A DNA stretch of 64,000 nt from Halocaridina rubra (Eukaryota; Arthropoda; Malacostraca; Decapoda; Atyidae), in NCBI GenBank assembly GCA_037179515.1, contig JAXCGZ010013637.1, forward strand, positions 1 to 64,000. Direction: 5' to 3'. Below the pieces are notes generated by a model, which was given only the letters and a program-made list of their open reading frames with translations, had not been told where the DNA came from and searched no databases. The position numbers and the translations under genes were made by a program. This document shows positions 11,228-24,200 of this stretch, one piece after another; the stretch's first letter is position 1; every line of letters starts with the position of its first letter.

Positions 11228-11770
11228 CCAAAGAGTCAAAACTGCACTACTTAAAACCATGTAAGATGAAGGACAAGTGTACCATAAATGGAAAATTAAG
11301 TAATACACAATCCTTTTAATTGCATATGCTTTATTGAGACTTACACTGAACACTGTGCGGCAAGTTTGGCAACGTTGTGTAGGTACAGAAAGACTGGTAG
11401 GATCTTAGATAAAGAGGCAGGAACAAAACTGAGAATTATTTACTTCTCTCAATCTAATATATATTGTAAATATATCTGTCATTTTTCAATAAGTAGGAGC
11501 TTTTATTTTCTATTAAACACTATTTAAATAATTCGTAATACTGTAGAGGGTCTAAATACCATATATCTTGCATAAACAGAACTATAAACATGTAAGGTTT
11601 CTTCTTCCTGTGAAGAGCAACAAGGATATTATAATTTGCACATAAATAACGGATGGATGTCAACACTTTCATTGCCACGAATTTTTTTATATTTGGATAA
11701 TTTGAACAAAAAGAATTTTTTAAATGTCGATGTGGCCACTGTATAAAATTGTGCTTAACTTAGTAACTAT

Positions 11771-11996
11771 GGCCCGATTTCTTAAACAGTGTAAACCTAG
11801 GATACCATATTGTTAATTAGCTAGACACACTCAAATGGATTTCATAATCGCATCTAATGAAGTTCTGTGTATGGCTAGGATCCCATGTGGGATCCTAACC
11901 ATACACAGAACCGCATCAGATGCGTTTATGAAATCCATGTGTCTAGCTAACTAACAAAATAATATCCTAGGTTTGCACGGTTTAAGAAATCGGGCC
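11771..11996. mobile_element. Near-perfect foldback (palindromic) element, 226 bp
   Basis: The ends are GGCCCGATTTCTTAAAC and its inverse. The two arms of about 113 bp pair almost throughout and meet at GATCCCATGTGGGATC. The flanks share TAT on both sides, a possible 3-bp target duplication. It has no coding capacity. Confidence 0.85.
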
Positions 11997-12149
11997 TATA
12001 ACATCAGGTGCTCATAAACATGTGTCCACAACTGCACTAAAGTGGCTTAATTTGACTTTGTCTTTAGTCGATACATTTCAAAGATTATCTCTAACGACAT
12101 TCATTCAAAGCCTAATTCGGTAACATTTATAATTTGCCTTTCCAATTTG

Positions 12150-12281
12150 AGTGGGGTGGACTCAGACAGGTTGGAAGTGGAGAAATAATGACTGGATGCC
12201 CTTTCTAATGATAGGTTCAGACACAAGTGTGTCACTTCCCGAGTCAAGTGCTCTAACCACTGTGCTACCTCGGTCCCCTAA
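12150..12281 (-). mobile_element. SINE family B copy
   Basis: tRNA-derived head on the minus strand (GGACCGAGGTAGCACAGTGG) with the family body GGAAGTG...GGGCATCCAGTC. Confidence 0.7.
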
Positions 12282-12299
12282 GTTTTTAGACCTAATATA

Positions 12300-14822
12300 A
12301 AGGTAAAAAGAGAGTAAAATACACTGATATGGAAAACAAAAAGTGAATCTCAAGTAACATTAACAATTGTAAAATTTCTTAAATCTGTACAGTAATACTG
12401 ATATTACAGAATCAACATACAGTATACCCATCCGTAGAATTAACATGCAGTGTATCCATCAGCAAATCCTTTCATATATTCAACTTGTCACTATGGATTT
12501 TATTATTTATGCCAACAAAATCTCTTTAATTAATTTTACTAATCATCTTTAGCTTTATTTTTTTTATAATGGACTTCCGAAAACTTGTGAATGTCACAAG
12601 ACGTGATATGTATGTGCAGTTTTGGAGGCACATAGGCTATGCTAAAAATTAAGAAAAGGGAAAACATGATTTACAATATCTGTAACTGTCTGCAATAATT
12701 TCAAAAACTTTTATCCAAAGCAAAACAACAATACCTGCTAATAAAAATTTACTTAGTTTTGAGGAAACAAAATTTTGTTGTCCGATTTTAATAGCTCCTT
12801 TAGACTGTTATGACCATACCAAAGTGCCGGTTGTAAGGTACGGTACTGCAAACACATTTCCTTCCTGGGTTGCACGCGCGTACAATAAACAAAAAGTCTT
12901 TCTGCAGTGTAGAATCGTATACTCTTGACCAAAATACAAGATGAGAAGATGGAGCAAGGTACCAAACATCTATAGAGCACAAACAGACAGAAACAGGCAG
13001 AAATAGAGACTAGTACACTCTCTTGCGGGGTGGGGAGAGTGAATGTATACAGGTAATATGTATATATATGTGTGCTGTTGCTTGCATTATCGTGCAGCGA
13101 ACTAAAACCGTAAAAAGTTATCAACGTATCATCTCTTTGTTAATAGTACGCAATGGCAGTAGAGTTTGTTTATACTATTCAATGTAACAAAACAAAGCAT
13201 TTTTTTTTTATTTATCTTCTTTGAAACAAGTGCGAGAAACAACCAACAGATCTTTGTAAACAAATATGGTATAGTTTGTAATCACCTAGAATCTACACAT
13301 GAAAAAAAGAAAAAAAAAAATTGTAAATTCAAGACAATAAACAGGTTTTTAGTACCTGTCTAATTTATATAATAATCTAAATACTAGTAATATATATGGC
13401 AGAAATCTGTCTTCAATATACTCTACAACTATTAACTAAGAACAATATAGGAACACCAAACATAGAGCATTTTATAGCTTATATATAACAAAATACAATC
13501 ACATAGTACATTCTGTAGTACCGTAAGATGATGATATTACTAGTGTTTTAAAAAGCAAACACGCGGATGCCGAGACTTTTAAATTTGCGAAAAGGGACTT
13601 ATTTCATTCGAGTGTATTTACATTCACAAGCTCTACATGGAGTGAGTACTTCGAACCTAACACAAAAATAAAAAGATCTCACTTCTTTAGTAGGCAAAGG
13701 AGCAGTACCGTCCGTGAAAACAAATTCTACTTGTAAAAAGTACTTCAGGAGAGTTAAGCACATAATGCCTAGATAGGCATTAGGTTCGTGCGCAAGTGCT
13801 ATTGTATGAAAAAGCTTAATTTCAGAGGAATCGTACGTCAGTTCCTACGAGCGGCACTGTCACTACTCCTTAGTAATTACTAATAAAAGACTCGTTCAGC
13901 ATCGTCACAGCTGCGGCTTTATCACTCACACATACACGACTTTGTACTTCTTTCATAAACATGTAAATAGTTAAAGGAGTAAGGATATACTTTACTCTTC
14001 CCCCATAAACCTCTTAAAAGTTCAGTATAATCTTTAACTACCTTGCAAAATGGCACTTCTTTAATCCTAAATAGCAGCGGGGACACATACGTGAGATTCC
14101 GGGTACACGAAAAATGTTTCTTAGAACGTATTGCCCTTTTTATGGTAAATTAATAGGTGGTTTGCAAAGGAATTTTTCTTGCAAAAGCAGAACACTCATT
14201 CCCAGTCTGGTATTATTCAGATTCTGTAATTTACATTGTTAGCACCATTCCTGTATACATAAATTAGAATGCTGCTATAAATTCAATGTCCAATGAGAGG
14301 GTTATCACTTGACTAGTTCAGAGATACCTTACTATGGAGAAAGAGAAAAAACATGATTCGAGTGGTAGAGAAGAATACTTCACGTATTAAGCGACATTTT
14401 TCAAATAAGGGTTACAAAACCAAATCCTCTTTCAAATATATAATCACATTCCTGACCCAATCCTGTTCTTTAATCATCAATCCATTAGTTAGTTTCCATT
14501 TCCAAAGAAATGGATATTAAATATTCATAATGAGCATTTCAAAGAATTAATTAGAATTATTTTCTTATATATTTTGTAAATAAAAAAGCACTTTCATATG
14601 TAGTTTAGTAGAAAGTACTAATAGAAACACAAGGGCATATTATCTTTGCACATTTAACATACATATATATTTATATAATATATTTGTATTTCTATTTATA
14701 TGTAGTAGATTAAGTTTCTTCCTATACACATATAAGAACAGTCACAAAAGAGGATAATTTCTTTTCACTTGTATATTGTACTGAAATTAGTAGATGTGCC
14801 TCCATCATTCCATTAGGAAATG
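12300..14822 (-). other. Probable 3' UTR and downstream flank of the BTB-CXXC gene
   Basis: No convincing ORF and no long microsatellite or SINE lies in this 2.5-kb stretch, unlike its surroundings. Candidate polyadenylation signals (AATAAA on the minus strand) fall near 13208, 12551 and 12498. A minus-strand ORF of 123 codons at 12753-13124 has no domain and is taken as chance. The 3' end of the transcript cannot be fixed from sequence alone. Confidence 0.4.
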
Positions 14823-15217
14823 CTATGCTGAAGCTGTTTCGCCGACCGAACCCAAGTTCTCATTAACATCCCGGGCACCTTGACTGGACTCATCCTCGCG
14901 GAATACGAAGGGCGAGTTGTGTTTAAGGCTATACGTGGTATCATGGTTGTTAGGCAACACGTTGTCTGTTGAGTCATGAAATTCAAAAACGTCAGGTTCA
15001 ATTGGTTTTGATCTTGCTGTTAGCGGTGCCGAAGAATACGTTGCCTTACGAGAACAACCTTCTACAGAGGCGGGGCCAGACGAAGACTCATTGCAGATCT
15101 CTGCATCGCTAAGTCCATTATCGTTCTCACTTTTCTCTTCATATCTTTCATCACTCATCACCTCTTCCATGGAGTTTTCGTCTTGGAGTTCAGATATTGC
15201 AAGCTGCTCTTCAAAAT
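14823..15217 (-). CDS. BTB-CXXC gene exon 11: C-terminus
   Basis: 395 bp coding, ending in TAG at 14823-14825. The acceptor is TTCTCTAATTCAG at 15218. The first two bases complete an Asp codon with the G left by exon 10. It encodes about 130 polar, Glu/Ser-rich residues with no recognised domain. The intron before it is only 195 bp, much shorter than the others. Confidence 0.88.
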
Positions 15218-18200
15218 CTGAATTAGAGAAATATTTATAGAAAATTTCTTCATCAATAAGTATAAGGCCTTAGACTGAACTTCTGATTTAAATAATGAAT
15301 GCAACACATTATTTAGGAATATATCACAATCATTTAAAATAATGAGAGGGTAATTAAGAAGCATTTGTTATTATATTTATAACAGCTTTTATTCAGGTGA
15401 TATAACACATACCAGAATTATCGTCTGGTGCCAGGGTGAATCGCGTAGTTCTACGACGTCGTCCTCGCCTCATCACAGGACTTTCGCTTTTACCTGACGA
15501 GTTATGCCTCTTTGTATGGGGACGACCTCTACCTCGACTGCGACCCCTTCCTCGTCCACGTGGGGGAGGGGAGGGTGTAGATGGCGACGAAGGAAGATCT
15601 GAATTTTCAGAAGCTGCCTCTAAATCCTCATCTATCTGATCATCAACTTCATCCTCCTCTTCTTCTACAGTAGCTGTTGGGGTTGGGGATACATCTTTCA
15701 TGTCCAAAGGTTGGGGAACAGGGGAAGAATTTTCCATTATAGGTGCTGGTGGTGTTGGACTGGATTCTTGCGGAGTGGTGATGGGGATATGTGAGGTGCA
15801 GGTGCTGCTGACAGGTAACTGTAAAGTGCTGATGGGTAGCTGTGAAGTGCTGACAGGTAACTGTGAAGTGCTAATGGGCAATTGTGAAGTACATATGGGC
15901 ATTTGATGAGATGTGCTAATAGGTAATAAAGCGGGTGGAGTAGAATTTGCTAAAGACAGCGCTAATGGTGAGATAACCGAAGCAGTTGCTGTTGCTGTCG
16001 TTGGACTATCTACTGATGTTGTAAAAGATTCATAAATAGGTTCAGGGGTAGGAGAGCTGTCGTTAATAGGGGAAGATGTATGAGATATGGAGTCTAAGGA
16101 GTCGGATGTCAATGGTATTGACGAATGTGGAGTAGGGAGGATAGTATTGGCAAAATGTATCCCAACACTTGCTGCCAATGTTGAAACACTTGAGATTTCA
16201 GGGTTGGGCATGTTCTTGGGTATGGCGGTTGCATCCTCAGGAGCCGTTTCTTGTTTGTCTAAGTTGGTATCTTCAGTATTTGTGTCAACCTGTTGAACAG
16301 AAGAACAAATATATATTTGTATATTGCTACTCATGTTTCAGTCAAATTAGAAAGTATGATTATCTCAATTTATTCTAAATATTAGATTAGGAATTGCACT
16401 TTTCATAGATGTCTTGGGGACAGATTGTTACTTTGGAGCCAAGTAACTCAATAGGTTGGGATGCTGGAGATTCTTCCCTTCATATCCCTTCTAGCACAAA
16501 ACGCCTAATAAATGAGATAAGAAAAAGCAAGATATGCTGATTCTCTGCATATTTTTGTTACAGTTGTGGCCACAATGCTGCCTATTGTGGGTACAGGTAG
16601 TGCATCAAGTGCAGAAAGCGCCATTTCAAGTGTCACAATTAGTCCTCATTTTCTCCGGGAAGAACAGATACATCGGAGCTGAAGGATTAAGACTAGATGC
16701 CTTTTCTAACACTCCATGATGGGCTTGAGCCCATGTTTGTTGCATCCTGTCTCACAGGCACTACCAATGAGCTGCAGCGGCTCCCTATTTATACTTAGAA
16801 ATGTTTGAGTATCAAGGCATTTTAAATACCATACTGTTTTACAGACATAGAAGAAAGAAAGGTTCATTTAATAGCCAGAGTTACTATATTTCCCAGAGAT
16901 TGCAGAAGTACAGTGGTTACAGCGCTTGATTCAGGAAATGACAACTAGTGTTCAAGCCCTCTACATAGCGTTAGGAAGGGCATCGAGCCTCATTTCTCCT
17001 TGTAACTCTGACTTGTTAAGTGTCTACTGCCAATTAAATGGGGATTAATAATGACACATAATATATCAAACGATTTACTATGTTTACCAATGTAACACCA
17101 TATCCCACTAATGCCACCAGAATGGAATCTTCTGTAACAAAAGATCTAAGGGAGCAGGGAATTGTCTCAGTTGTTCTAACTTTTTTTTTTTAAAGTGATT
17201 TTGTGAGGAAAAAAATTCTGATCAGCAATTTGCTCTCTATCAGAAAATTCGAACCAACATGCTACTCCCTTACTGAAGGCTGCAGTAGCATAGTGGTAAA
17301 CTGCATAAGTCGGGAAGCAATAAGCAGTGGTCCATTCCCACCGTAGGGTGTTAGGAAGGGCATCCTGCCTTAATCCCCTGGCTCCAACATGTGTGTCCAC
17401 TAATCGTGATAAAGTGGTGCATTTGTTGCCTCCCACTACATGCAGAGAATATGAAAATGGATATCTTTCCCTTTCATCACCAAAAATAAAATTTCAAAAT
17501 GAATTTTGTAGCTTTCCAGTCTTGTCAGTTATTAAAACTAGAGTTTTTGATGTGTATTCTTTGCCCCAAGCAGTGGCTGCAGTAGCATAGTGGTAGTGTG
17601 TGCATTTGATAAGCAACTAATGCAGGTTCAAGCCCACTGCAGATGTTAGGAAGGGCATTCAGTCTTAATAACCCAGCTCTAATCCGTCTGTATCAACCCA
17701 AATAGATTTATATATGGATACTATTATCAGAAACCTCCTCTTTGCTTTTGTTATGTATACTATATATCTGTTTTCAGATGAGGAAATACATCTAGCCCAA
17801 GACACGAGGTTGAAACCAATACATCTGTGGGCCAACTTGCCATCGAGTCGACATCGTTGCTCTGGGCCAACTTGTCACCAAGTAGTTGTTGTCTCTCATA
17901 TAGCCATGAGGTAGAAGGATATGTGGTATGCTAACCTTGATGTCATTAATAACAGACACATATTCTAACAAACTTTGGAGAGTCCACGACATTTTTCACC
18001 TTGTTTGTGGGTTTATGTGTTCGCCATCTTTGTGTCAAAATATTTTTTTGGTTCACCTGTCTCAAGTCATTACTTTGAGTTATGCGCCATGGGTTTAAAT
18101 TCAAGCCCAAGGTGCATCATTACTACATTCAGAGCAATCATTTCATCCCTTCAACTGGGCAGACATTCTAAATCATCGTGTTAAATATTCTCCAGTTATC

Positions 18201-21200
18201 TCTTGAACTCTAATTCTAGGTGGGGCAGTATTGCGTTTATATATTTTCTTATCATTATTACATATAGGATCTTAATTCTTCAATATTTCATGACTTCATC
18301 ATTTATGAATTTTTGATCGTGGTGTTAGCTTTTCCCTAAGCTGCCTGGCAAAAAAAACCCTGAGTCCCGAAGGAAGCCCACTGACTTGCATCCTTTACTC
18401 TGTAACTCACCTCCAGATCCACTCCTCCATTCAGTGCTATGCACAACTTCAGATACTGCAAACTCTCAACTTCCTCAAGCATCTCACCATTAACTCTCAA
18501 TTGAAACATGTCACCATTAACATTCCTAGTACATCTCATATCTTTATTTTTACCAACTTGTACCCACAACTCGTCACCAGCTGCTTCAGCTTCTCCTCAA
18601 AATCAGCCAATAGTGCCGTATCAATTGCTAATTGCAATTGATTCACATTCCATTAGCATGTCCAAACTTTTGCCTAGCATTCTTGCAGTTAATTCCTTTA
18701 CCACTCCATCCATGTATATGAACAGCAGTACGAGACATTACACAACCGTGACATAACCAAACATTCACCTCATACCACTCCCAATTCTAACATAAGCTCT
18801 ACTATTCATGCAAAAACTCTTGATTGGATACAACAAACTTCCACTTATTCCACAGAATTGCAACACATTCCACAACACTCTTCTATCAACCGTCATACAC
18901 TTTCTCAAGAGTCCATACAAGTCCCAAAAACATCCTCTTTCTCTATGAACTTCTTGATACATACATATGTCGTTTTTTGACATTATATAACTAATAAATA
19001 TAGGTATTTGTAACTAAATGATTAAAAATGACAGCCTTATAATATGTAGCAATATATATGTACAAGCATATACACATGCCTCATTCCCCCTTGTAAGGGG
19101 GGTGGCTGAGCCAAGAAATTTGCATTCACCACGATCCACACACACCTCAACCACTCCTCTCAGCTCTTTGGGGATAAAGGGTTGCCATATCTCCCCCCCC
19201 CCTTCCACCCTGCTTAGGTCATCCACAAGGTAGGCAGGCAAGGATATTCTACAATGAGGCCCATCAACCGCAGCTGGTTTACCCAGACTGTATCATCACA
19301 TGGCAACTCCCCTTACACCCGTCCATCACAGTTCACTGAGCTAGGTGCGAGAAATCCCTTTGGACTGTGTCATAAATACATATGTACTGAATTAATTATG
19401 TGTTAGCATAGAATGAAAAACCGTTGAAGGGAGAAGGCACAGTTTAGAAGTGTGATAGGGTAAGTAGGATGTCTCTTAGTTACCACTCCCATTCTCCTTA
19501 CCAACCACACTCGATAAATTACTTCCTCTAAAGCTACTATATAGGAACATTTCTACCTTCCTATTACATAGAGGGATTATACATGCATTCCTCTGATCAA
19601 GCAGGACCTTCACTTATTCCTATCTAACCCTAGTGATTTACCAGTTTTTATTACTTTCTATGCCACTTGTACCTCCTCTCATGATTGCCCTGTAAGTCTC
19701 CTTACCTATCACTGACCTTCTCTTTGCATCTCCCATGGTAACAATCACGACTCCCATCCTCCATATTCAACAATTCCATAAAATATTCATCTCAACTCAC
19801 TTGCCATTCTCTCTTTGCCATTACCTATTGCCCATTTGCATTTTTCATTTACTTCATAGCATTTTTTGTTCCTTTCAAAATTCTCAAAAAAGTTTAGCAA
19901 TCACCAACACGCTCAGTACACATCTCTATCGCTTTATTCCATTTTTATTTCTTCCAGGCATATCATACTCTTCAGTTACACCATGGCATTCAATTCAGTA
20001 TCAAAACTATAGAGAAACTTATCTCCTTTCCTATTACATAGAGGAATTATACATGCACTCCTCTGATCAAGTAGGACCTTCACTTATTCTCATCTAATCC
20101 TAGTGATTTACCAGTTTTTATTACTTTCAATGCCACTTGTACCTCCTCTCATAATTGTCCTGTAATTCTCCTTACCTATCACTGGCCTTCTCTTTGCATC
20201 TCTCATGGTAACAATTACAACTCTCTCATCCTCAATATTCAACATTTCCATGAAATATTCATCCCAACCAACTTGCCATGCTCTCTTTTCTATTACCTAC
20301 TGCCCATTTGCACTTTCCAATGACTTCATAACATTTTTTTATTTCTTTCAAAATTCTCAAAAAGGTTTAGAATCACCAATACGCTCAGTCACATCCCTAT
20401 TGCTTTTTCTCCATTTTTATTTCTTCCAGGCATATCTTACTCTTCAATTACACCATGGCATTCAATTCAGCTATCAAAACAAACCCTCTCCACATACTCC
20501 TTCCAATTATTTCGAAACTCTTCCCTTTTCTTCTCACTTCACTCACTACCAAGTCCATATGCACTTAAAACACCCAAAACCAAATAATACAAGTTCATTT
20601 TAAACATTCACCAAGAGTGGAGTAGTGGAATGGATGAGGAGGTTCTTGAATGTGCTTCAAGTAAAAAAAAGGCCATGACTGATTGGAGAAGTACAAAAAT
20701 AATTCCTCTATATAAGGGAAGGGAGATAGTTGCCAATGTAGATGTATAAGGGAATTAGTTTGTTAAGTGTTGTTGGTAAGGAGTATGACAGTGTTACTTA
20801 AAGATAACCTACTTACCTACCAACTCCCAATCTGTGCCTCTTCCCTTCAACACTGATTTTCACTCAATGCTAACACATGCATAATACAGTACCTATATAC
20901 TATTATATATTATATGGCCACTTTTATTACAAATACCTAAATATAATGGTTATTTTAACTTATATTTGGAAAAAGGCTCCAGTTTAACTATATGCGTAAT
21001 TTCTACCCTGCATTTGGTGAGAATTACTTCCTAATTCATATCATAAAAGAAATGAGTAGTTCTAATTTTTTGAAAGATAACTATTAACATAGGACTTTTC
21101 AAATTTGCCATTTGTGCATATCCTCTAGAATAAAATAAATAAATAAAAAAGATAAAAAGAGTAGAGGTCCAATATAAATAAGTACTGATTAACATAGTAC

Positions 21201-24200
21201 CGTCACCTTTATTAATATGTTTAACTATAATTCTGACTTTCTGATATACTATGCAAGCAGATAAATAACTTTCCCATGTCAATAACAATACTGTAGTTAA
21301 CATAACTTGCTTATATAAGTATTTAGTTCAGTGCATAAGAACTTACATTAATGGTAGTGTTGCTATCTTCTCCCTCTGTAACGTCCGTCTCTAAAGTTTC
21401 CACTATTTCAAGAGCTCTCAATCTGTCCAATTCTTCTTTTCTCTCTGGACAGATCTCGCATCCCTGAACGGCAGGCTCCTCCCCACTGGAGTGTGCTACC
21501 TGTCCTAGATGGTTCAGCGTCTCCGGAGCTACATGCTGTTCATCGTACGTGATTTTTGAGCGATTGGATAGCTTCAAGGCTTGCAGACGAGGGTGATAGA
21601 CACATAATTGCTTCACACATTTCTGGAAAAGAGATGGCTTTAATTTTCATATTCTTTATCCGTTGTTCATAAAATTTTCAGTAACAGGGATGTAAAAATA
21701 CTCGATCCCTCTATCTCAAACTATGCTCTAGCAAAGGCATTTACAAGGAATATGTTGTTGTTAGCCGTTTTGTGTTGCTATTAATTTCCATTCAATTGGG
21801 GATGGACACAGGCATGTTGGAGCTGGGTTATTTAGGCTCGATGCTCTTCTTAATACCCCGCAGCTGACTTGAAAACGGGTTTGTCGCTTCCCGAGTTGAG
21901 TACTCTAAGCAATGTGCTACTGTGGTTCCTAAAACGGTGCATTTGCAAGAAACATATTTCACTCAATAGGCCACTACGTACATACTTTCCAACAATTTGG
22001 CAAATGACAATTATCATAAACTTTCACACACTTACACAGACAAGTTTACATGCATTACCTGCTATTTGATATATAAATTAAAAAATTAACTGTTGTGTCC
22101 TCCAAGTCCAAAATACTAAAATGGGAATTAAAAATCTGTACACATTTTGATAGTGTACAAAATGTATGTGTATGATACGATTCTTATTTGCTTTGGAGCA
22201 TAACAGAAAAGCGCATACACTTTGGTTGACGATTACATCTGCCAAAACAAGTCCTTCGCAAGAAGGCAACTGTCCTAGCCCTTAGTAGAAAAGGGAGTTC
22301 GTGACGTAAAACCGAAACAACAACAGGAAAGCTTCTAATGCTACCTGTCTGCATCTTAAAGGGCCTCATAAATACATTTACATACTGCTAAATTAGGAAA
22401 AGGTAAAAAAAAAAGTTTATAAAGATACCTGTCTATATCTTCCAGGGCCTCCAAACTTAGGCATGTCTTCGCAGTACAGACAGTTACCACAGGGGGTGGT
22501 TTTCTGGCAGCCAGGGCATTCCCCGCAATAATACTTGGTACGTACCTGCAAGAAAAGGTATCAATGACAAGGTAAACCAAGAAGTGAGCTTCATATATCT
22601 GAAGTCCTTGAGTAATAGATATCACACTCATCATTGGTGTCATCAGTGCCTCCAATGCCATGCATTGTAAAGGGCCTAGTTGAAATTCCGCCACTCATTT
22701 ATTTACTGTGCTTTCACTAGTCTAAAGAAATACACCAAAGCTTCTTAAATAACTTAAAAGGCAGATAGAGTTTACCATACCACTTTATTGTTATAGTCAA
22801 GTGCTGTCTATTCCACCAAAAAAATTATTATAAAACGTATATGAAGAACTATTTTTAAATATAGCCTTTTTAAGGTATACAGTATATACCATTCATACGT
22901 AAAAGATAGTGCCGAGATGTAGTTTGGAGGAGGATAATATCCGATCCAAGAAAAATAATGGGTACAGGATGTAGGAGAATAACTGAATGTAAAGAAAGTG
23001 TTGCTGTTGTTATTTTTTGCCATTTTGTGCATCACTATTAATCCCCATTTGTAGTAGTATCTGTGGCAAAATGGTAACGCCTGTGACTCTGAGGTGGCAG
23101 GTCGAGGGTTCGCGCCCCGTCATGGACTGAGGTTAGCTAGGGCATACACTCAGGGTAACGATTACATCTGCCAAAACAAGTCCTTCGTAAGAAGGCAACC
23201 GTCCTAGCCCTCAGTAGAAAAGGGCGTTCGTGACGTAAAACCGAATCCAATAGCAGTGGGCACAGACAAATATGAGCAAGTGAATTAAGACTGGATGCCC
23301 TTCCTAATGCCCCAAAGTGGGCTAAAACATGGGTTTGTCATTTCCGAAGTCAAGTGCTCTAACCACAGCATGATCCCTGATGAGTGAAGAAAAAGGGATG
23401 AAAAACAAAACTGGAGAAATGAACAAGGGACTCTGGCAAGGATATAAATTAGAAAAAAGTTAAAAGAAGATCAAAGGTGGTGACTGCACCATTTAGTGTC
23501 ATAAAGTCCCCATTCAAATGGGGGTGGACACTGGTTGGAGTGCAGGTGGTGACTAGTTATAGAATATAAGATAATTCTTGCATGAAATAAACAAAAAAGA
23601 GAGAGCAAAGATAGTAATGGACACTCAGAAATGGGTAAAGCACAAGGTGGCAAAAACAATAACACTTAATTGTTATTATTACTATCATAAGCCAAGTGCG
23701 CAGCCCAACTGGAAAGAGTCAATGACTATAAACCAGATGGCTCCCTCAGCAGAAACAACTTGGTGAGGAAAAGGAAGACTAAGTTAGAAAAAAAATAAAA
23801 TTACATAAAATGGTACAACTCAGCTTTGCAATTATTCTCATCCCCACATAGTTCTCGCAGTTTAAAGCTGTGAAAGCCATATTCCAGAGAAAATATTATG
23901 GTCTCTTGGTAGGAAGCTCCAGGGAGTGAAAAGATATTTTACGAAGTTCCCCTTACTCATTAAATCTTTTGGCCCTCCCTACTTCTTCCTCCTCCGTCAC
24001 GCCACACACTATGTCCACGCACACCAAATTTATAAACCTCCTCTCGGGGTTACTCTCCCCCTTCTTGCCTGGCACCTCCATCCTTAGTCTTTCTCCCAGC
24101 ATACCATCATCCACAAATATCCCCTAAAAGTAAAGGAAAAAAGCAAAAGCAACACTCACTTTGGAAGGGCTAACGCGGCTGTATGGCTGAGCAAACTTCT

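Larger units (their letters stand above)
16290..21346 (-). other. 5-kb intron of the BTB-CXXC gene, filled with mobile-element debris
   Basis: Phase 0 on both sides. It holds at least four SINE-B copies, one SINE-C copy, RTE-like reverse transcriptase pieces in both orientations and a 470-bp duplication. No further exon with a recognisable domain was found. Confidence 0.7.

Noticed and set aside
12753..13124. 123-codon minus ORF
   Set aside because: No recognisable domain, and it lies in the probable 3' UTR of the BTB-CXXC gene.
15436..16378. Plus-strand ORFs opposite exon 10
   Set aside because: They mirror the repetitive coding frame of the minus strand, which has correct splice sites and phase.
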